From: Cylindrospermum stagnale PCC 7417
GTDB lineage: Bacteria; Cyanobacteriota; Cyanobacteriia; Cyanobacteriales; Nostocaceae
DNA length: 64,000 bases
Direction: 5' to 3'
Assembly (NCBI RefSeq): GCF_000317535.1
Contig: NC_019757.1
Location: 3,488,501 to 3,552,500 of the forward strand
Made by a program: the position numbers and the translations under genes. Positions 1-10,011 of the stretch are shown here, piece by piece (position 1 is the first letter of the stretch; each line of letters starts with the position of its first letter). The notes under the pieces were generated by a model. It was not told the DNA's origin. It was given only the letters and a program-made list of their open reading frames with translations, and ran no database searches.

Positions 1-20
1 GTAGTTTCTACTGCTACCAT
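1..20 (-). CDS. rpsI: 30S ribosomal protein S9, N-terminal fragment
   Basis: Only the first six codons (M V A V E T) are inside the window; the gene runs off the left edge. Its ATG overlaps the stop codon of rplM as TAATG, the usual coupled arrangement of L13 and S9. The identification rests on this position after rplM, since too little protein is visible to recognise. Confidence 0.7.
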
Positions 21-475
21 TAATTTTCTTCTCCAGGAATTGTATTAATGTTTAATTCTTTGGGTTGTTGAGCCTCGTGGGGATGAGTGGGCCCAGCGTA
101 GACTTTTAGTTTAGTAAACAAGTGCTTACCCAGACTATTTTTAGGCAACATACCTTTGACAGCATGTTCTAGAATCCTTTCTGGTAAGCGCTGTTGCAGT
201 TTGGCAAAAGTTTCTGTCTTCATTCCGCCAGGACGTCCAGAATGACGCCGGTAGAGTTTTTGGGTGCGCTTTTTGCCTGTGACTGCTACTTTTTCGGCAT
301 TGATGACAACAACGAAATCACCTGTATCTAAGTGGGGAGTATATTCCGGTTTATTTTTCCCTCTGAGGATCATGGCAATTTCGCTGGCCAGGCGACCGAG
401 GCGTTTATCGGTGGCGTCTACTACGTACCACTCACGCTCAAGGGAATCTTGAGGAGGAAGGTATGTTTTGTTCAT
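20..475 (-). CDS. rplM: 50S ribosomal protein L13
   Basis: Large-subunit protein that binds 23S rRNA early in assembly. The 151-residue product has the family's opening ([20 protein letters not shown]), the [11 protein letters not shown] segment and the GMLPKNSLG motif, and is full length. It is followed directly by rpsI with an overlapping stop/start, so L13 and S9 are probably translationally coupled. It is downstream of truA at the distal end of the alpha-operon-like block. Confidence 0.98.
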   Translation of the reverse strand: MNKTYLPPQDSLEREWYVVDATDKRLGRLASEIAMILRGKNKPEYTPHLDTGDFVVVINAEKVAVTGKKRTQKLYRRHSGRPGGMKTETFAKLQQRLPERILEHAVKGMLPKNSLGKHLFTKLKVYAGPTHPHEAQQPKELNINTIPGEEN

Positions 476-538
476 TGGGGTTGTGATTTGCTTGTGTGGA
501 ATTAAGATAAACGGTTTGGTTAGGGGAAATAAGATACC

Positions 539-1396
539 CTAATCATCCAGGGGATATTCTCCTGGAATATTTATAGGACAGACGAACTGTGGCAGGGTGT
601 CATACCAAATCTCTCTGTTCAAGGGAAAATCTGGATAGCCAACTCGCAATAAGCATAGTCCTTGGGGGGGCGCGGCATATTTCACTTCTTCCCGGCGTTG
701 TTCTTTCCAGATTTCGGTGAAGCTAGCCAGCGTGCGTTGCCCAGAACCTACTTGTACCAGCATCCCTACCAACAGGCGCACCATGCCATACAAAAATCCA
801 TCTGCCTGAATTTCAATATGGAGAAATGAACCACTGCGACGGCACTCTGCTGCTTGCACCTCTACCCAAGAATGCGATCGCTTCGACCCTGCACGATGAA
901 AAGCAGCCAGGTGATGCTTTCCCATCAGAGGTTTTAGTGCAGCTTGGATTAAGGATTCATCCAGGGGTGCATAATAATAATGCCAACTTAATTGGCTCAC
1001 GAACAAGTTCGGTAAATCTTCAGTATAGAGTGTATAGCGATACCGTCGATAGGCTGCACTAAAGCGAGCGTGCCAACGGTGATCTACACTAGCTGAAGCC
1101 CTGATCAATATATCGTGGGGCAGATAGCCGTTAAGAATCGTTGCCCACTTATGAGCCGGAATTAAACCTGTAGCTTCAAAATGGGCTACCTGAGCAGCGG
1201 CATGAACTCCGGCGTCAGTTCGCCCAGCGCCGTGTAGGGTCACATGATGGCCCAGAACAGTAGCTATAGCTGTTTCTATTTCTTCCTGAACTGTTCGCTG
1301 TGCCTTTTGCCTTTGCCAGCCGTGAAAGCGAGTGCCCAGGTATTGGATTACCAAGGCTACTCTATGAATTGGTGTAAGCTGACAACTTTCTAACAT
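539..1396 (-). CDS. truA: tRNA pseudouridine(38-40) synthase TruA
   Basis: Converts uridines 38-40 of the tRNA anticodon stem to pseudouridine. The motif GAGRTDAGVHA holds the catalytic Asp, and the N-terminus has the family's YLGTRFHGWQRQ segment. I start at the ATG at 1396 (285 residues), which has an AAGGA-type ribosome site about ten bases upstream. An in-frame ATG at 1417 would add seven residues but lacks such a site. The gene lies between rplQ and rplM, a common cyanobacterial order. Confidence 0.95.
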   Translation of the reverse strand: MLESCQLTPIHRVALVIQYLGTRFHGWQRQKAQRTVQEEIETAIATVLGHHVTLHGAGRTDAGVHAAAQVAHFEATGLIPAHKWATILNGYLPHDILIRASASVDHRWHARFSAAYRRYRYTLYTEDLPNLFVSQLSWHYYYAPLDESLIQAALKPLMGKHHLAAFHRAGSKRSHSWVEVQAAECRRSGSFLHIEIQADGFLYGMVRLLVGMLVQVGSGQRTLASFTEIWKEQRREEVKYAAPPQGLCLLRVGYPDFPLNREIWYDTLPQFVCPINIPGEYPLDD

Positions 1397-1419
1397 ACAA
1401 ATTTTGTCCTTGATCATTA

Positions 1420-1480
1420 GTCTTGAGTCATCTGTCTACGATTCTTGACCAATAACTAATGACTAATGACTAAAATCTGA
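1420..1480. repeat. short tandem repeats between rplQ and truA
   Basis: The gap carries repeated CTAATGA-like heptamers (AATGACTAATGACTAA). These are the short tandemly repeated repetitive (STRR) type known from heterocyst-forming cyanobacteria. No coding signal is seen. Confidence 0.6.
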
Positions 1481-1831
1481 TTAGACTAGTTCAATGATTG
1501 CCATCTCAGCATGATCGCCCCGACGCGGCACGGTATGCAGGATGCGAGTATAACCACCTTGGCGGTTACCATACCGAGTGGGAGCTTGCTCAAACAGCGC
1601 ATGAACAAGTTGTTTATCGTAAATGTAGCCCAGGGCCTCCCGGCGTGCTGTTAGAGAGCCATTTTTGGCTAGCGTAATCATTTTGTCCACTTCGCTTCGT
1701 AATACTTTAGCTCGGATTAAAGTAGTGGTGATCCGACCATGACGGATTAGCTCGGTGGTAAGCGCCCGCAACAGAGCGCGGCGCTGGTCAGTTGGTTTAC
1801 TGAGTTTTTTGACTCGACAACGGTGACGCAT
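1481..1831 (-). CDS. rplQ: 50S ribosomal protein L17
   Basis: Large-subunit protein near the exit-tunnel face. The 116-residue sequence opens with the conserved [20 protein letters not shown] segment and contains [11 protein letters not shown], both diagnostic of L17. It follows rpoA by 33 bases, the standard bacterial alpha-operon order, so co-transcription is likely. Confidence 0.98.
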   Translation of the reverse strand: MRHRCRVKKLSKPTDQRRALLRALTTELIRHGRITTTLIRAKVLRSEVDKMITLAKNGSLTARREALGYIYDKQLVHALFEQAPTRYGNRQGGYTRILHTVPRRGDHAEMAIIELV

Positions 1832-1864
1832 AATAATGCACTATGAATTATTAACGGTTTTGTC

Positions 1865-2812
1865 TTAGCTGTGTTTAGAGCTTCTTTCTTGGGGCAGCGT
1901 AATACCTAAGCGTCGCTGTAAAGCTTCAACTACCTCTTCCGCTGACTTCTGACCAAAGTTTTTAATTTCTAGGAGGTCTTCTTGGGTGTAATCCAACAAG
2001 TCTGCTACGGAGTTTACTTGTGCTCGTTTAAGGCAGTTATAGGCCCGTACAGAAAGTTGCAACTCTTCAATCGGAATCTGGGCGGTTGGGTCGTCTGGAA
2101 TATCTGAACCTGTGTCCGTTGGTTCCAGGGAAATATCTTTCAAAGGGTTGAATAAATCTACCAAGATCCCAGCGGCAGAGGATAGGGCTTCTTGAGGAGA
2201 GAGACTACCATTAGTCCAAACTTCCAAGAGCAGTCGGTCTTTGGTGATCGAGCCATCCCCACGGGCTTCCTCGACGCTATAGTTGACTTTTCGCACTGGC
2301 ATAAACACTGAGTCGATTTGGAGAAAGTCCAAAGATGTGGCTTCCTCACGTCCTCGCTCTACGGTGCGATAACCTTTACCTTTCTCGATTCGAAATTCCA
2401 TTTCCAGCTTTCCGCCATCTGCTAGGGTGGCTACATACTGGGTTGGATCGATGACTTCTACTTCACTTGGCAAATCGAAATGTGCCGCAGTAATTGTTGC
2501 CGGTCCGTTAACGAGTAACCGACCAATTTGGGGTTGAGAGGAAAAGCTTTTGAGTACCACTTCCTTCATTTTCATGAGGATTTCCAACACGTCTTCCCGC
2601 ACGCCTGGAACTGTAGCAAACTCATGGGTAACGCCAGCAATCCTTACTGCTGTAACTGCTGTACCCTCTAGATTGGAAAGTAAAACTCGCCGCAGTGCGT
2701 TACCAACCGTTGTTCCTTGACCACGCTCCAGAGGTTCTAGAACAAATTTACTGTAATGGCTGCGACTTTCCTCAGTATTAGACTCTACACATTCAATTTG
2801 AAACTGCGCCAC
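1865..2812 (-). CDS. rpoA: DNA-directed RNA polymerase subunit alpha
   Basis: Alpha subunit; its dimer is the platform for core RNA polymerase assembly. The 315 residues show the N-terminal dimerisation domain (VLEPLERGQGTTVGNALRRVL) up to about residue 230. A linker then leads to a C-terminal domain with the helix-hairpin-helix segment YNCLKRAQVNSVADLL, used for activator and UP-element contacts. Both domains are complete. It lies between rpsK and rplQ as in other bacteria; rpsD is absent here. Confidence 0.99.
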   Translation of the reverse strand: MAQFQIECVESNTEESRSHYSKFVLEPLERGQGTTVGNALRRVLLSNLEGTAVTAVRIAGVTHEFATVPGVREDVLEILMKMKEVVLKSFSSQPQIGRLLVNGPATITAAHFDLPSEVEVIDPTQYVATLADGGKLEMEFRIEKGKGYRTVERGREEATSLDFLQIDSVFMPVRKVNYSVEEARGDGSITKDRLLLEVWTNGSLSPQEALSSAAGILVDLFNPLKDISLEPTDTGSDIPDDPTAQIPIEELQLSVRAYNCLKRAQVNSVADLLDYTQEDLLEIKNFGQKSAEEVVEALQRRLGITLPQERSSKHS

Positions 2813-3161
2813 GGAGTAGCCTCCCTTTTAAGGTGCTGCTAGCAGGCAATTGATTTGCCTCTCGAATTTACTTCATACCCTGAGCTTGTGCTGAGGTCGA
2901 TCAAACTGCCAAAATCCAATATACGTTGAATTTGACGCCCTTGTTCAGCCCACGGGCGCTGATATTATTTTGGGTTGTCCAAACTTTAGCAGCCCTGCCT
3001 GTGGGAATATCTGACGCACTTCTGGTTTCCTAATCCGTCTGAAGTTGACAAGCCTTAACATTGCTAAAGCATTTTATGCGTTAAACGCCCAAACAGCTAT
3101 TACAGATGAATTCTCTTAGCTCTAACTTCTTACCTTCAGTACCTAACCTGATAGGTTTTGT
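2813..3161. other. 349-bp gap between rpsK and rpoA
   Basis: No reading frame with coding character is visible. The gap is much longer than its neighbours and may hold an extra promoter for rpoA, but I cannot point to convincing -10/-35 boxes. Confidence 0.4.
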
Positions 3162-3557
3162 TTAAACCCGACGGCGCTTGGGTGGACGGCAACCGTTATG
3201 AGGAATAGGGGTAATATCCCGAATAAGTGTAATTTCCAGTCCTGCACCTTGGAGGGCCCGGATAGCAGTTTCTCTACCTGCGCCTGGTCCGCTGACCATT
3301 ACCTCGATTTGGCGCATCCCTTGATCGATAGCTCGACGTGCTGCGCTTTCTGCGGCGGTTTGCGCGGCAAAGGGAGTTCCTTTTTTGGCCCCTTTAAATC
3401 CACTAGAACCAGCACTTGCCCAGGAGATGACATCTCCATTTTGATCAGTAATGGTGACAATGCTATTGTTGAAAGTAGACTGAATGTAGCCAATGCCGTT
3501 GGGTACATTCCGTTTCTGCTTTTTGCTCCCAGATTTTTTAGTTGGTTGTCTCGCCAT
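3162..3557 (-). CDS. rpsK: 30S ribosomal protein S11
   Basis: Small-subunit platform protein near the E site. The 131-residue product contains [19 protein letters not shown] and ends in [15 protein letters not shown], both S11 hallmarks. It follows rpsM with a 54-base gap and precedes rpoA. Reading frames on the opposite strand here are shadows of this gene. Confidence 0.99.
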   Translation of the reverse strand: MARQPTKKSGSKKQKRNVPNGIGYIQSTFNNSIVTITDQNGDVISWASAGSSGFKGAKKGTPFAAQTAAESAARRAIDQGMRQIEVMVSGPGAGRETAIRALQGAGLEITLIRDITPIPHNGCRPPKRRRV

Positions 3558-3611
3558 ATTTGTTTAATGAATTTAAGGTACAAGTTGCTCTCATTTACGA
3601 GCAGGGAATAA

Positions 3612-3992
3612 TTATTTGCCAGGCGCTTTCTTCTTACCAGCAACTGTCTGCCTTCTCCCACGGCGGGTTCTGGCATTCGTACGGGTTCTTTGCCCTCTGA
3701 CTGGTAAGCCCATGCGATGACGACGCCCCCTGTAGGAGCCAATGTCAATTAAGCGCTTGATACTCATGGCTTCCAAGCGCCGCAAGTCTCCTTCAACCTG
3801 ATAGTTGCTTTCTATTTCCCCACGCAGGGCTGCTACATCGGCATCAGTTAAATCTTTAACGCGGGTGTCTGGGTTTACACTGGTAGCCGCAAGAATTTCC
3901 TGCGACCTTGATAACCCAATTCCGTAGATGTAAGTTAGACCGATCTCGACGCGTTTATCACGTGGAAGGTCTACTCCGGAAATCCGTGCCAC
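3612..3992 (-). CDS. rpsM: 30S ribosomal protein S13
   Basis: Head protein of the small subunit that contacts the large subunit and P-site tRNA. The 126 residues start [20 protein letters not shown] and include [20 protein letters not shown], the conserved C-terminal rRNA-binding segment, followed by a lysine-rich tail. Length and ends match the family. It is between rpmJ and rpsK. Confidence 0.99.
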   Translation of the reverse strand: MARISGVDLPRDKRVEIGLTYIYGIGLSRSQEILAATSVNPDTRVKDLTDADVAALRGEIESNYQVEGDLRRLEAMSIKRLIDIGSYRGRRHRMGLPVRGQRTRTNARTRRGRRQTVAGKKKAPGK

Positions 3993-4103
3993 AATGAATC
4001 TCTCCCTCTTGTTCTCGTAATTACAGTTAGCAAAACGTGATTAATCGCGTCTTTTAGTTTTTATGGTGATGTTATACCGCACCTCACTCTGATAGTCAGA
4101 TTG

Positions 4104-4217
4104 CTATCCCTGACGTTGCTTGTGCTTGGGATTCACACATATCACCATGACGCGACCACGGCGTCGGATCACGTTACACTTTTCACAAATTTTCTTGACT
4201 GAGGCTCTGACTTTCAT
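4104..4217 (-). CDS. rpmJ: 50S ribosomal protein L36
   Basis: A 37-codon gene read directly from the sequence: it starts [15 protein letters not shown] and ends PKHKQRQG before TAG. The C..C..C..H zinc-ribbon residues (Cys11, Cys14, Cys27, His32) are all present, so this is the zinc-binding form. It sits between infA and rpsM, its normal cyanobacterial place. Confidence 0.95.
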   Translation of the reverse strand: MKVRASVKKICEKCNVIRRRGRVMVICVNPKHKQRQG

Positions 4218-4316
4218 TCCTTTTGTACTTGACTCCAAATAGTAGATTATAGCATTTTTAGGGAAAGTATTTCAGTTAACAAGAGGCGGCTTTATGGTAA
4301 AATTCTCTGCATAGAT

Positions 4317-4541
4317 TTACTTCTTCCGTAGTCTATAGGTAATTCTGCCTTTCGTCAGGTCGTAGGGAGTCAACTCCACTTTGACGCGATCTCCAGGTAA
4401 AATCTTGATGTAATTGCGGCGGATTTTGCCGGAAATGTGTGCCAGGACGTTAAAGCCATTGTCCAAGTCAACACGAAACATTGCATTTGGCAATGATTCG
4501 GTGACAGTGCCTTCCATTTCAATCAAATCTTGCTTAGACAA
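4317..4541 (-). CDS. infA: translation initiation factor IF-1
   Basis: S1-fold protein that binds the ribosomal A site during initiation. The 74 residues include the conserved [15 protein letters not shown] and [13 protein letters not shown] segments, full length for cyanobacteria. To obtain the family N-terminus ([10 protein letters not shown]) it must start at a TTG codon (4539-4541), preceded by a GAGGA ribosome site about ten bases away. The first in-frame ATG is eight codons later and would remove conserved residues. The rare start may limit its expression. Confidence 0.96.
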
Positions 4542-4758
4542 TTTGTTTTTTCCTCAACTCAACAGTCTCCTGTTCTGTGGCAGTATCTTTGATCTGCACA
4601 AGAACACAATTTAAGAAATATATCAACTGTTTATTAATATATCTTAGCTAAAATTGACCTACTTCCTGCCCAAAGAGTGAGGCATGGGGGCTGTGGGGAA
4701 GTAAGAAAATTTTTTTTTTTGAATTTTACGTTCCCCCTCCTGCCCTCATCTTGTTTGG

Positions 4759-5313
4759 CTAGACGGATATTACCTGTTTTAGTGCGGTAGTGACTTCTTC
4801 TTGGGATTGATTGCCGTTGACCGTCAGGAGCTTATGGCGATCGCCGTAATAATCGATCAAGGGTGCAGTTTCAGCGCGGTACACTTCTAAGCGACGACGA
4901 ATCACTTCTTCGCTATCATCTTTTCGTCCCCGCCCTAGTAGCCGGGTAATCACAACTTCATCTGGCACATCCAAGTTGACTACTCTTTCGCCACCCTGAC
5001 TGATTTTGTCCAGCAGTTTCCCCAAATAAACAGCTTGTGTTACTTTGCGGGGAAAGCCATCAAGTATCCAACCAGATTTGGCATCTGGTTGATTGAGGCG
5101 CTCCTGTACCAAATCCTGTACTAGCTGGTCAGGAACTAACTCACCGCTATCAACATAACTTTGAGCCTTAATTCCTAAAGGAGTTTGCTCTTTCATGGAT
5201 TGCCGTAATATTTCACCCGTAGAAATATGGGGAATTTTACAGAATTCAGACAAGGTTTGAGCTTGAGTTCCTTTCCCAGCTCCTGGTGGTCCCAAGAAGA
5301 TTAATCGGGTCAC
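4759..5313 (-). CDS. adk: adenylate kinase
   Basis: Interconverts ATP + AMP and 2 ADP. The 184-residue short form carries the P-loop GPPGAGKGTQ at residues 7-16 and the AMP-binding DGFPRKVTQ segment. Its LID is short (LGRGRKDD) and lacks the four-cysteine zinc insert. It starts with GTG, overlapping the TAG of secY by one base (TAGTG), so the two are probably translationally coupled. The secY-adk-infA order is conserved in bacteria. Confidence 0.98.
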   Translation of the reverse strand: MTRLIFLGPPGAGKGTQAQTLSEFCKIPHISTGEILRQSMKEQTPLGIKAQSYVDSGELVPDQLVQDLVQERLNQPDAKSGWILDGFPRKVTQAVYLGKLLDKISQGGERVVNLDVPDEVVITRLLGRGRKDDSEEVIRRRLEVYRAETAPLIDYYGDRHKLLTVNGNQSQEEVTTALKQVISV

Positions 5314-6626
5314 TATTGTTTCACCATTCCTTCATAGCGCTGAGAGATAACATACGTTTGTATTTGTTTAGCGGTATCAATTGCTACGCCAACCAGAATT
5401 AACAAAGATGTTGCGCCAAGTCCCTTAAAAGTTGGCACATTCAAACCACTTTCTACAGCCGTGGGAATAATCGCCACCAAGCCTAAAAAGATAGCACCCA
5501 AAAAGGTCAGTCGGTTAGTTACACGCTCAATATACTCACTTGTAGCCTTGCCGGGACGAATCCCAGGAATACTAGAACCCATTTTTTTCAAGTTCTGAGC
5601 TACATCTACGGGGTTGAGTATCAACGAAGAATAGAAGTAGCTAAAAAAGACAATGGAAGTTAAGTAGACTAAGGCGTATACCCAAGGTGCAGAGCCACTA
5701 GGACTGAGATAGGTGTTAACGATGTTTGCTAAATCTGGATTTTTGGTAAAATTGGCGATTAAAAGTGGCAAACTCAGGATTGCTGCCGCAAAAATAATCG
5801 GCATTACACCACCAGAATTTAGGCGCAGGGGTAAATAACTGCGTTGCTCTGCTAATACTCGTCTACCCACTTGGCGTCGAGCAGAAATAATCGGGATACG
5901 ACGGATACCTTCCTGCACAAACACAATACCAATAATAGTCGCTAGGAAAACTAAGACCAGTACGATAACGCGACCCACTATTTCCCGACCGCCAACCTGT
6001 ACTAAGTCAATGGTATCACCCAAGGATTTTGGTAGTGAAGCAACAATGTTGACAAAAATCAACAAAGATGCGCCATTGCCAATACCCCGCTCTGTAATCA
6101 GTTCCGAGGCCCACATAACGAACATAGAACCAGCGGTGAGAGCGATCGCAGTTTCAGCTACAAATATTGGGCCTGGGTTTAAGGCAAATTGCTGGAGAAA
6201 TAATGCCGAAAAAGCCACACTTTGAACAATCGCCCAACCTACAGTGACATAACGTGTAATTTGCGATATTTTCCGCCGACCTGCTTCGCCTTCATTTTTC
6301 TGGAGATTTTCTAAAGAGGGAATGGCAGCGGTGAGCAATTGGATGATAATGGAGGCATTAATAAAGGGTAAAATCCCCAAGGCAAAGACGCCCAAAGTGG
6401 AAAGTCCCCGCCCAGAAAATATATCCAATAAACCGAATATGGAATTGTTGCCCGATATGGCTTCGGAAAACCTCTCGCGATTAATTCCTGGCACTGGTAA
6501 AAAGATGCCTAGGCGAACCAAAATTAAAATACCGACAGTGACAAGCAGCCTACCTCTCAACCCAGCTGCTTGCGCCATCTGCATGAAAGTTTCTTGAGCC
6601 GTTGGGGCTTTATCTCGACTGATCAT
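5313..6626 (-). CDS. secY: preprotein translocase subunit SecY
   Basis: Channel subunit of the Sec translocon in the plasma and thylakoid membranes. The 437 residues have about ten hydrophobic segments. The family motif GIGNGASLLIF is present, as is the cytoplasmic loop with RRQVGRRVLAEQRSYLPLR that contacts SecA and the ribosome. The opening GRLLVTVGILILVRLGIFLPVPG is typical. It lies after rplO in the spc block. Confidence 0.99.
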   Translation of the reverse strand: MISRDKAPTAQETFMQMAQAAGLRGRLLVTVGILILVRLGIFLPVPGINRERFSEAISGNNSIFGLLDIFSGRGLSTLGVFALGILPFINASIIIQLLTAAIPSLENLQKNEGEAGRRKISQITRYVTVGWAIVQSVAFSALFLQQFALNPGPIFVAETAIALTAGSMFVMWASELITERGIGNGASLLIFVNIVASLPKSLGDTIDLVQVGGREIVGRVIVLVLVFLATIIGIVFVQEGIRRIPIISARRQVGRRVLAEQRSYLPLRLNSGGVMPIIFAAAILSLPLLIANFTKNPDLANIVNTYLSPSGSAPWVYALVYLTSIVFFSYFYSSLILNPVDVAQNLKKMGSSIPGIRPGKATSEYIERVTNRLTFLGAIFLGLVAIIPTAVESGLNVPTFKGLGATSLLILVGVAIDTAKQIQTYVISQRYEGMVKQ

Positions 6627-6697
6627 AGAGTGCTACCTTTAGAGTGAACCAGGCGCTGGAAGAGAGTTGGCTGGCATGGAAGTGCGCTGCTTCTGGC

Positions 6698-7144
6698 TCA
6701 CCCTAAGACTTCACAACTCCCACCAGCAGCCTCAATTTTGCTACGAGCTTGACCCGTGAAAGCTGCCGCTTGCACCTTGAGCGGGACGCCCAATTCTCCA
6801 TTACCTAAAATCTTCAATGGCCCCTTGACAGCAGTGAGAATACCAGCAGCTTTTAAGGAGGTTAAAGTTACTTCTGTATTGGCAGGCAGGGTGGCTAGCT
6901 TCTCTACATTAATCGTAGTGTAAATTTTACGATTAATAATTGGAAAGCCTTTCAACTTAGGTAAGCGACGGTACAGGGGCTGTTGACCACCTTCAAAACC
7001 AGGTCGAGTACCGCTACCAGAGCGAGATTTTTGACCACGCATCCCTAGACCAGCACTGGCACCTTGACCGGCAGAAATACCTCTACCTACACGCTTACGG
7101 CGTTTTTTTGAGCCTTTTTGAGGCTTAACATCGTTGAGTCTCAT
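6698..7144 (-). CDS. rplO: 50S ribosomal protein L15
   Basis: Late-assembling 23S rRNA-binding protein. The 148 residues start [20 protein letters not shown] and contain the glycine-rich [20 protein letters not shown] extension typical of L15. It follows rpsE directly; the rpmD (L30) gene found there in many bacteria is absent, which is normal in cyanobacteria. Confidence 0.98.
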   Translation of the reverse strand: MRLNDVKPQKGSKKRRKRVGRGISAGQGASAGLGMRGQKSRSGSGTRPGFEGGQQPLYRRLPKLKGFPIINRKIYTTINVEKLATLPANTEVTLTSLKAAGILTAVKGPLKILGNGELGVPLKVQAAAFTGQARSKIEAAGGSCEVLG

Positions 7145-7192
7145 GATGTAGTTAGTAATTATTTACACTAATACTTTGCGATCTCGTCTCTA

Positions 7193-7720
7193 CTAGATGT
7201 AGAGATTTTCAATGGGAACGCCTCGATCTTCAGCGACTTCGGCAAAGGTACGCAGTGTAGATAGGGCGTTAACCGCAGCTCTTGCATTATTCAGGGGATT
7301 ATTGGAGCCGAGTTGCTTGGCGAGAATATTACGAACTCCTGCCAATTCCAGTACTGTCCGGACAGCACCCCCGGCAATTACCCCAGTACCTGGTGCGGCT
7401 GGTCGCATCATCACCTTAGCGCCACCGCCGGTACCATTAATGGGATGGGGGATGGAGTTTGATTTGGTGATTGGGATATCAATCAGATGTTTTTTACCGT
7501 CGGCAACGCCTTTTTTGACGGCACCAATTACATCTGAGGCTTTGCCTACGCCCACACCGACTTGACCACGTTCGTTACCGACGACGACGATGGCCCGGAA
7601 GCTGAGTTTTTTACCTCCTTTGACGACCTTACTCACCCGTCGAATTTGGATAACTCGCTCTTGCCAAGTGGTTTCTTCTTTTTTGGCACGCTTTGTTCTA
7701 CTTTTACGCTCTGTTGCCAT
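7193..7720 (-). CDS. rpsE: 30S ribosomal protein S5
   Basis: Small-subunit protein involved in mRNA unwinding and decoding fidelity. The 175-residue product begins [14 protein letters not shown] at 7720 and contains the double-stranded-RNA-binding S5 segment with [20 protein letters not shown] and the C-terminal [20 protein letters not shown]. The frame stays open upstream to 7858, but that part reads through an intergenic repeat and has no similarity to S5, so I reject it. Confidence 0.98.
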   Translation of the reverse strand: MATERKSRTKRAKKEETTWQERVIQIRRVSKVVKGGKKLSFRAIVVVGNERGQVGVGVGKASDVIGAVKKGVADGKKHLIDIPITKSNSIPHPINGTGGGAKVMMRPAAPGTGVIAGGAVRTVLELAGVRNILAKQLGSNNPLNNARAAVNALSTLRTFAEVAEDRGVPIENLYI

Positions 7721-7735
7721 AATTAATGCTCTGGT

Positions 7736-7930
7736 GAAAGTCAGTTGTGAGTCAGTGCGGTCTTGGGGGTCTGCCCCATGAGCGTCTGACGAACCCGAAG
7801 GGTCAGTTGTCAGTTGTTTGTGAGTCAGTGCGGTCTTGGGGGTCTGCCCCGTGAGCATCTGACGTGCCGCAACGCGATATCTACGCTAACCCCGTCAGGC
7901 GTGCCGTCGGCATCACCCGAAGGATCAGTT
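7736..7930. repeat. dispersed repeat, two copies plus a diverged tail, in the rplR-rpsE gap
   Basis: Two copies of a roughly 50-bp unit with the core GCGGTCTTGGGGGTCTGCCC lie at about 7748-7803 and 7821-7865. A third end-like segment ending in CCCGAAGG follows, and TCAGTTG heptamers sit between the copies. The unit recurs at 13345-13393 and 15456-15515, always in the same orientation. It is a non-coding dispersed repeat common in Nostoc-like genomes. Confidence 0.8.
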
Positions 7931-7975
7931 GTCAGTTGCTTTCAATTAATGACACATAACTCATAACTCATGACT

Positions 7976-8338
7976 TTAGAAATCTAAACCAGCCTCGCGT
8001 GCTGCATCAGCTAGTGCTTTGATGCGACCATGATAGAGGTTGCCACCACGATCAAATACGACTTTGGTGATGCCTTTTTCTAGCGACCGCGCTGCTATTA
8101 GCTTGCCAACTTGTACAGATGCTTCGCGGTTAGAGCCTGAACCTAAACTAGATTTCAACTCTGGTTCGATGGTCGAAGCTGCTACTAAGGTATGGTGCTG
8201 AGTATCATCTATTATCTGAGCATAAATATGCTCGTTAGAGCGAAATACAGCTAACCGTGGACGTTCTGAGGAACCACTAACCTTACCACGGACGCGTCGA
8301 TGGCGACGCTGTTTTGATTCTCTACGAGTAAGTTTCAT
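7976..8338 (-). CDS. rplR: 50S ribosomal protein L18
   Basis: Binds 5S rRNA in the central protuberance together with L5. The 120 residues include [20 protein letters not shown] and the C-terminal [20 protein letters not shown], both diagnostic. It starts two bases downstream of the rplF stop codon, implying tight co-translation. The following gap to rpsE is repeat-filled. Confidence 0.98.
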   Translation of the reverse strand: MKLTRRESKQRRHRRVRGKVSGSSERPRLAVFRSNEHIYAQIIDDTQHHTLVAASTIEPELKSSLGSGSNREASVQVGKLIAARSLEKGITKVVFDRGGNLYHGRIKALADAAREAGLDF

Positions 8339-8340
8339 GT

Positions 8341-8889
8341 TTATTTCTTACCACTCTTACCAGTCTTACCAGCTTTACGTCTTACCACTTCACCGGCATA
8401 GCGAATGCCTTTTCCTTTATAAGGTTCTGGTGGACGAACGGCACGAATTTTTGCTGCTGTGTTGCCTACTATTTCTTTGTCATAGCCGCTGACGATGACG
8501 TTAGTGGTACCTTCTACTGCAAACTGAATTCCTTCTGGTGGAGCAATTTGCACTTGATGGCTGTAACCCATATTCAACAATAGGTTACTGCCTTGAAGTT
8601 GCGCTCGGTAGCCAACTCCTTGAATTTCCAAACGGCGCTGAAAACCACTGGAGACTCCCTCAACCATGTTGGCAACTAAAGTGCGGCTCAAACCGTGCAG
8701 TTGCCTGGAGGTACGGGTTTCATCCCGACGTGTTACCAGCAATGTTTCCCCAGATTGGGAGACTGTGACATTGACAGGCAGATTGCGTGAAAGCTCTCCT
8801 TTCGGGCCTTTCACTACAACCTTTGTGCCATCAATCGCTACTTGTACCTTAGCGGGAATAGTAATTGGACGCTTACCAATACGAGACAT
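8341..8889 (-). CDS. rplF: 50S ribosomal protein L6
   Basis: Large-subunit protein near the factor-binding stalk base. The 182 residues start [17 protein letters not shown] and end with the conserved [20 protein letters not shown] signature and a lysine-rich tail. It is full length. The rpsH-rplF gap holds three TCAGTTG heptamers (about 8911-8932). Confidence 0.99.
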   Translation of the reverse strand: MSRIGKRPITIPAKVQVAIDGTKVVVKGPKGELSRNLPVNVTVSQSGETLLVTRRDETRTSRQLHGLSRTLVANMVEGVSSGFQRRLEIQGVGYRAQLQGSNLLLNMGYSHQVQIAPPEGIQFAVEGTTNVIVSGYDKEIVGNTAAKIRAVRPPEPYKGKGIRYAGEVVRRKAGKTGKSGKK

Positions 8890-8971
8890 GAATTTTTGTC
8901 CTTTATCCTTTGTCAGTTGTCAGTTGTCAGTTGATTGGATCTGGACTACTGACGATTGACGTACTTGACGA

Positions 8972-9373
8972 CTACCAAATATAGCAAAGTACTTCACCAC
9001 CCAAGTTCTGACGCCGTGCTTCGCGGTCGGTCATGATCCCACTGGATGTAGAAATAATGGCAATGCCGATGCCACCTAGTACCCTTGGTAATTCTTTTCT
9101 ATTGGAGTAAACACGCAAACCCGGCTTACTCACCCGCTTTAAAGCGGTGATTAAGGGCTGACGATTCTTACCTTTGTATTTCAGGGAAATCACCAGATTG
9201 CGCTTTACCCCTTCTTCTGCTTCTACAAATTCAGCAATAAAGCCTTCGTTCTGCAACACTTTGGCAATATTCCGAGTCATTTTTGTGGCTGGCACTTGTG
9301 TAGTTTGATGCCTTGCCAGATTGGCATTGCGGATGCGCGTCAGCATATCTGCAATTGTGTCGTTAGCCGCCAT
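8972..9373 (-). CDS. rpsH: 30S ribosomal protein S8
   Basis: Primary 16S rRNA binder; in other bacteria it also represses the spc operon. The 133 residues start [20 protein letters not shown] and end [20 protein letters not shown], the S8 signature. In many bacteria rpsN lies between rplE and rpsH; here the gap is only 20 bases, so S14 must be encoded elsewhere. Confidence 0.99.
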   Translation of the reverse strand: MAANDTIADMLTRIRNANLARHQTTQVPATKMTRNIAKVLQNEGFIAEFVEAEEGVKRNLVISLKYKGKNRQPLITALKRVSKPGLRVYSNRKELPRVLGGIGIAIISTSSGIMTDREARRQNLGGEVLCYIW

Positions 9374-9393
9374 CGTTCCCTCTTTAGATGAAC

Positions 9394-9942
9394 TTATTGA
9401 TCGCGAAAGGGCATTCCCATTTCTTTAAGTAAGGCGCGGCCCTCTTCGTCGTTTTTCGCTGTGGTAATAATGGAAATATCCATACCACGGATTTGATCGA
9501 TGCTGTCGTACTCGACTTCTGGAAAAATTAGCTGTTCTCTCACACCCAGAGTATAGTTACCACGACCGTCAAAGCTTTTAGCGCTGACGCCGCGAAAGTC
9601 CCGAATTCTGGGTAATGCTAGGCTAACAAGTCGGTCGAGAAAGGCATACATCCGTTCGCCTCTTAGGGTTACCATGATACCAACAGGCATACCTTGACGA
9701 ATTTTGAAGCCGGCGATCGCCTTTTTTGCCCGCGTTACTACTGGTTTTTGACCAGTGATCAGGGCAATTTCGTTTAAAGACGCTTCTAATGACTTAGCAT
9801 TTTGAGCCGCTTCCCCCAAACCTCGGTTAACAGTTATTTTCACCACCTTCGGTACTTGATGCACGTTGGTGTATTGAAACTGATTGATCAGTTTGGGGAC
9901 GATTGTCTCTTGGTATAAGCTTTTGAGTCTTGTTGCCGCCAT
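9394..9942 (-). CDS. rplE: 50S ribosomal protein L5
   Basis: Binds 5S rRNA and touches P-site tRNA. The 182 residues contain [19 protein letters not shown] and the conserved [20 protein letters not shown] segment, ending MGMPFRDQ. Length and order (rplX-rplE-rpsH) are standard. Confidence 0.99.
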   Translation of the reverse strand: MAATRLKSLYQETIVPKLINQFQYTNVHQVPKVVKITVNRGLGEAAQNAKSLEASLNEIALITGQKPVVTRAKKAIAGFKIRQGMPVGIMVTLRGERMYAFLDRLVSLALPRIRDFRGVSAKSFDGRGNYTLGVREQLIFPEVEYDSIDQIRGMDISIITTAKNDEEGRALLKEMGMPFRDQ

Positions 9943-10011
9943 ATTTTTTCGTCCTGATTATCCCTGGGCTTGGTCAGGGAAAGTTTTGTGTCTTTTGTGT
10001 TGTGCTATTGA

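Noticed and set aside
3299-3748. 149-codon minus-strand frame across rpsK and rpsM
   Set aside because: Overlaps two unambiguous ribosomal genes in another frame.
7721-7858. Possible 46-residue N-terminal extension of S5 ([10 protein letters not shown]...)
   Set aside because: It is a dispersed repeat read in frame; S5 proteins start at MATERK-like residues.
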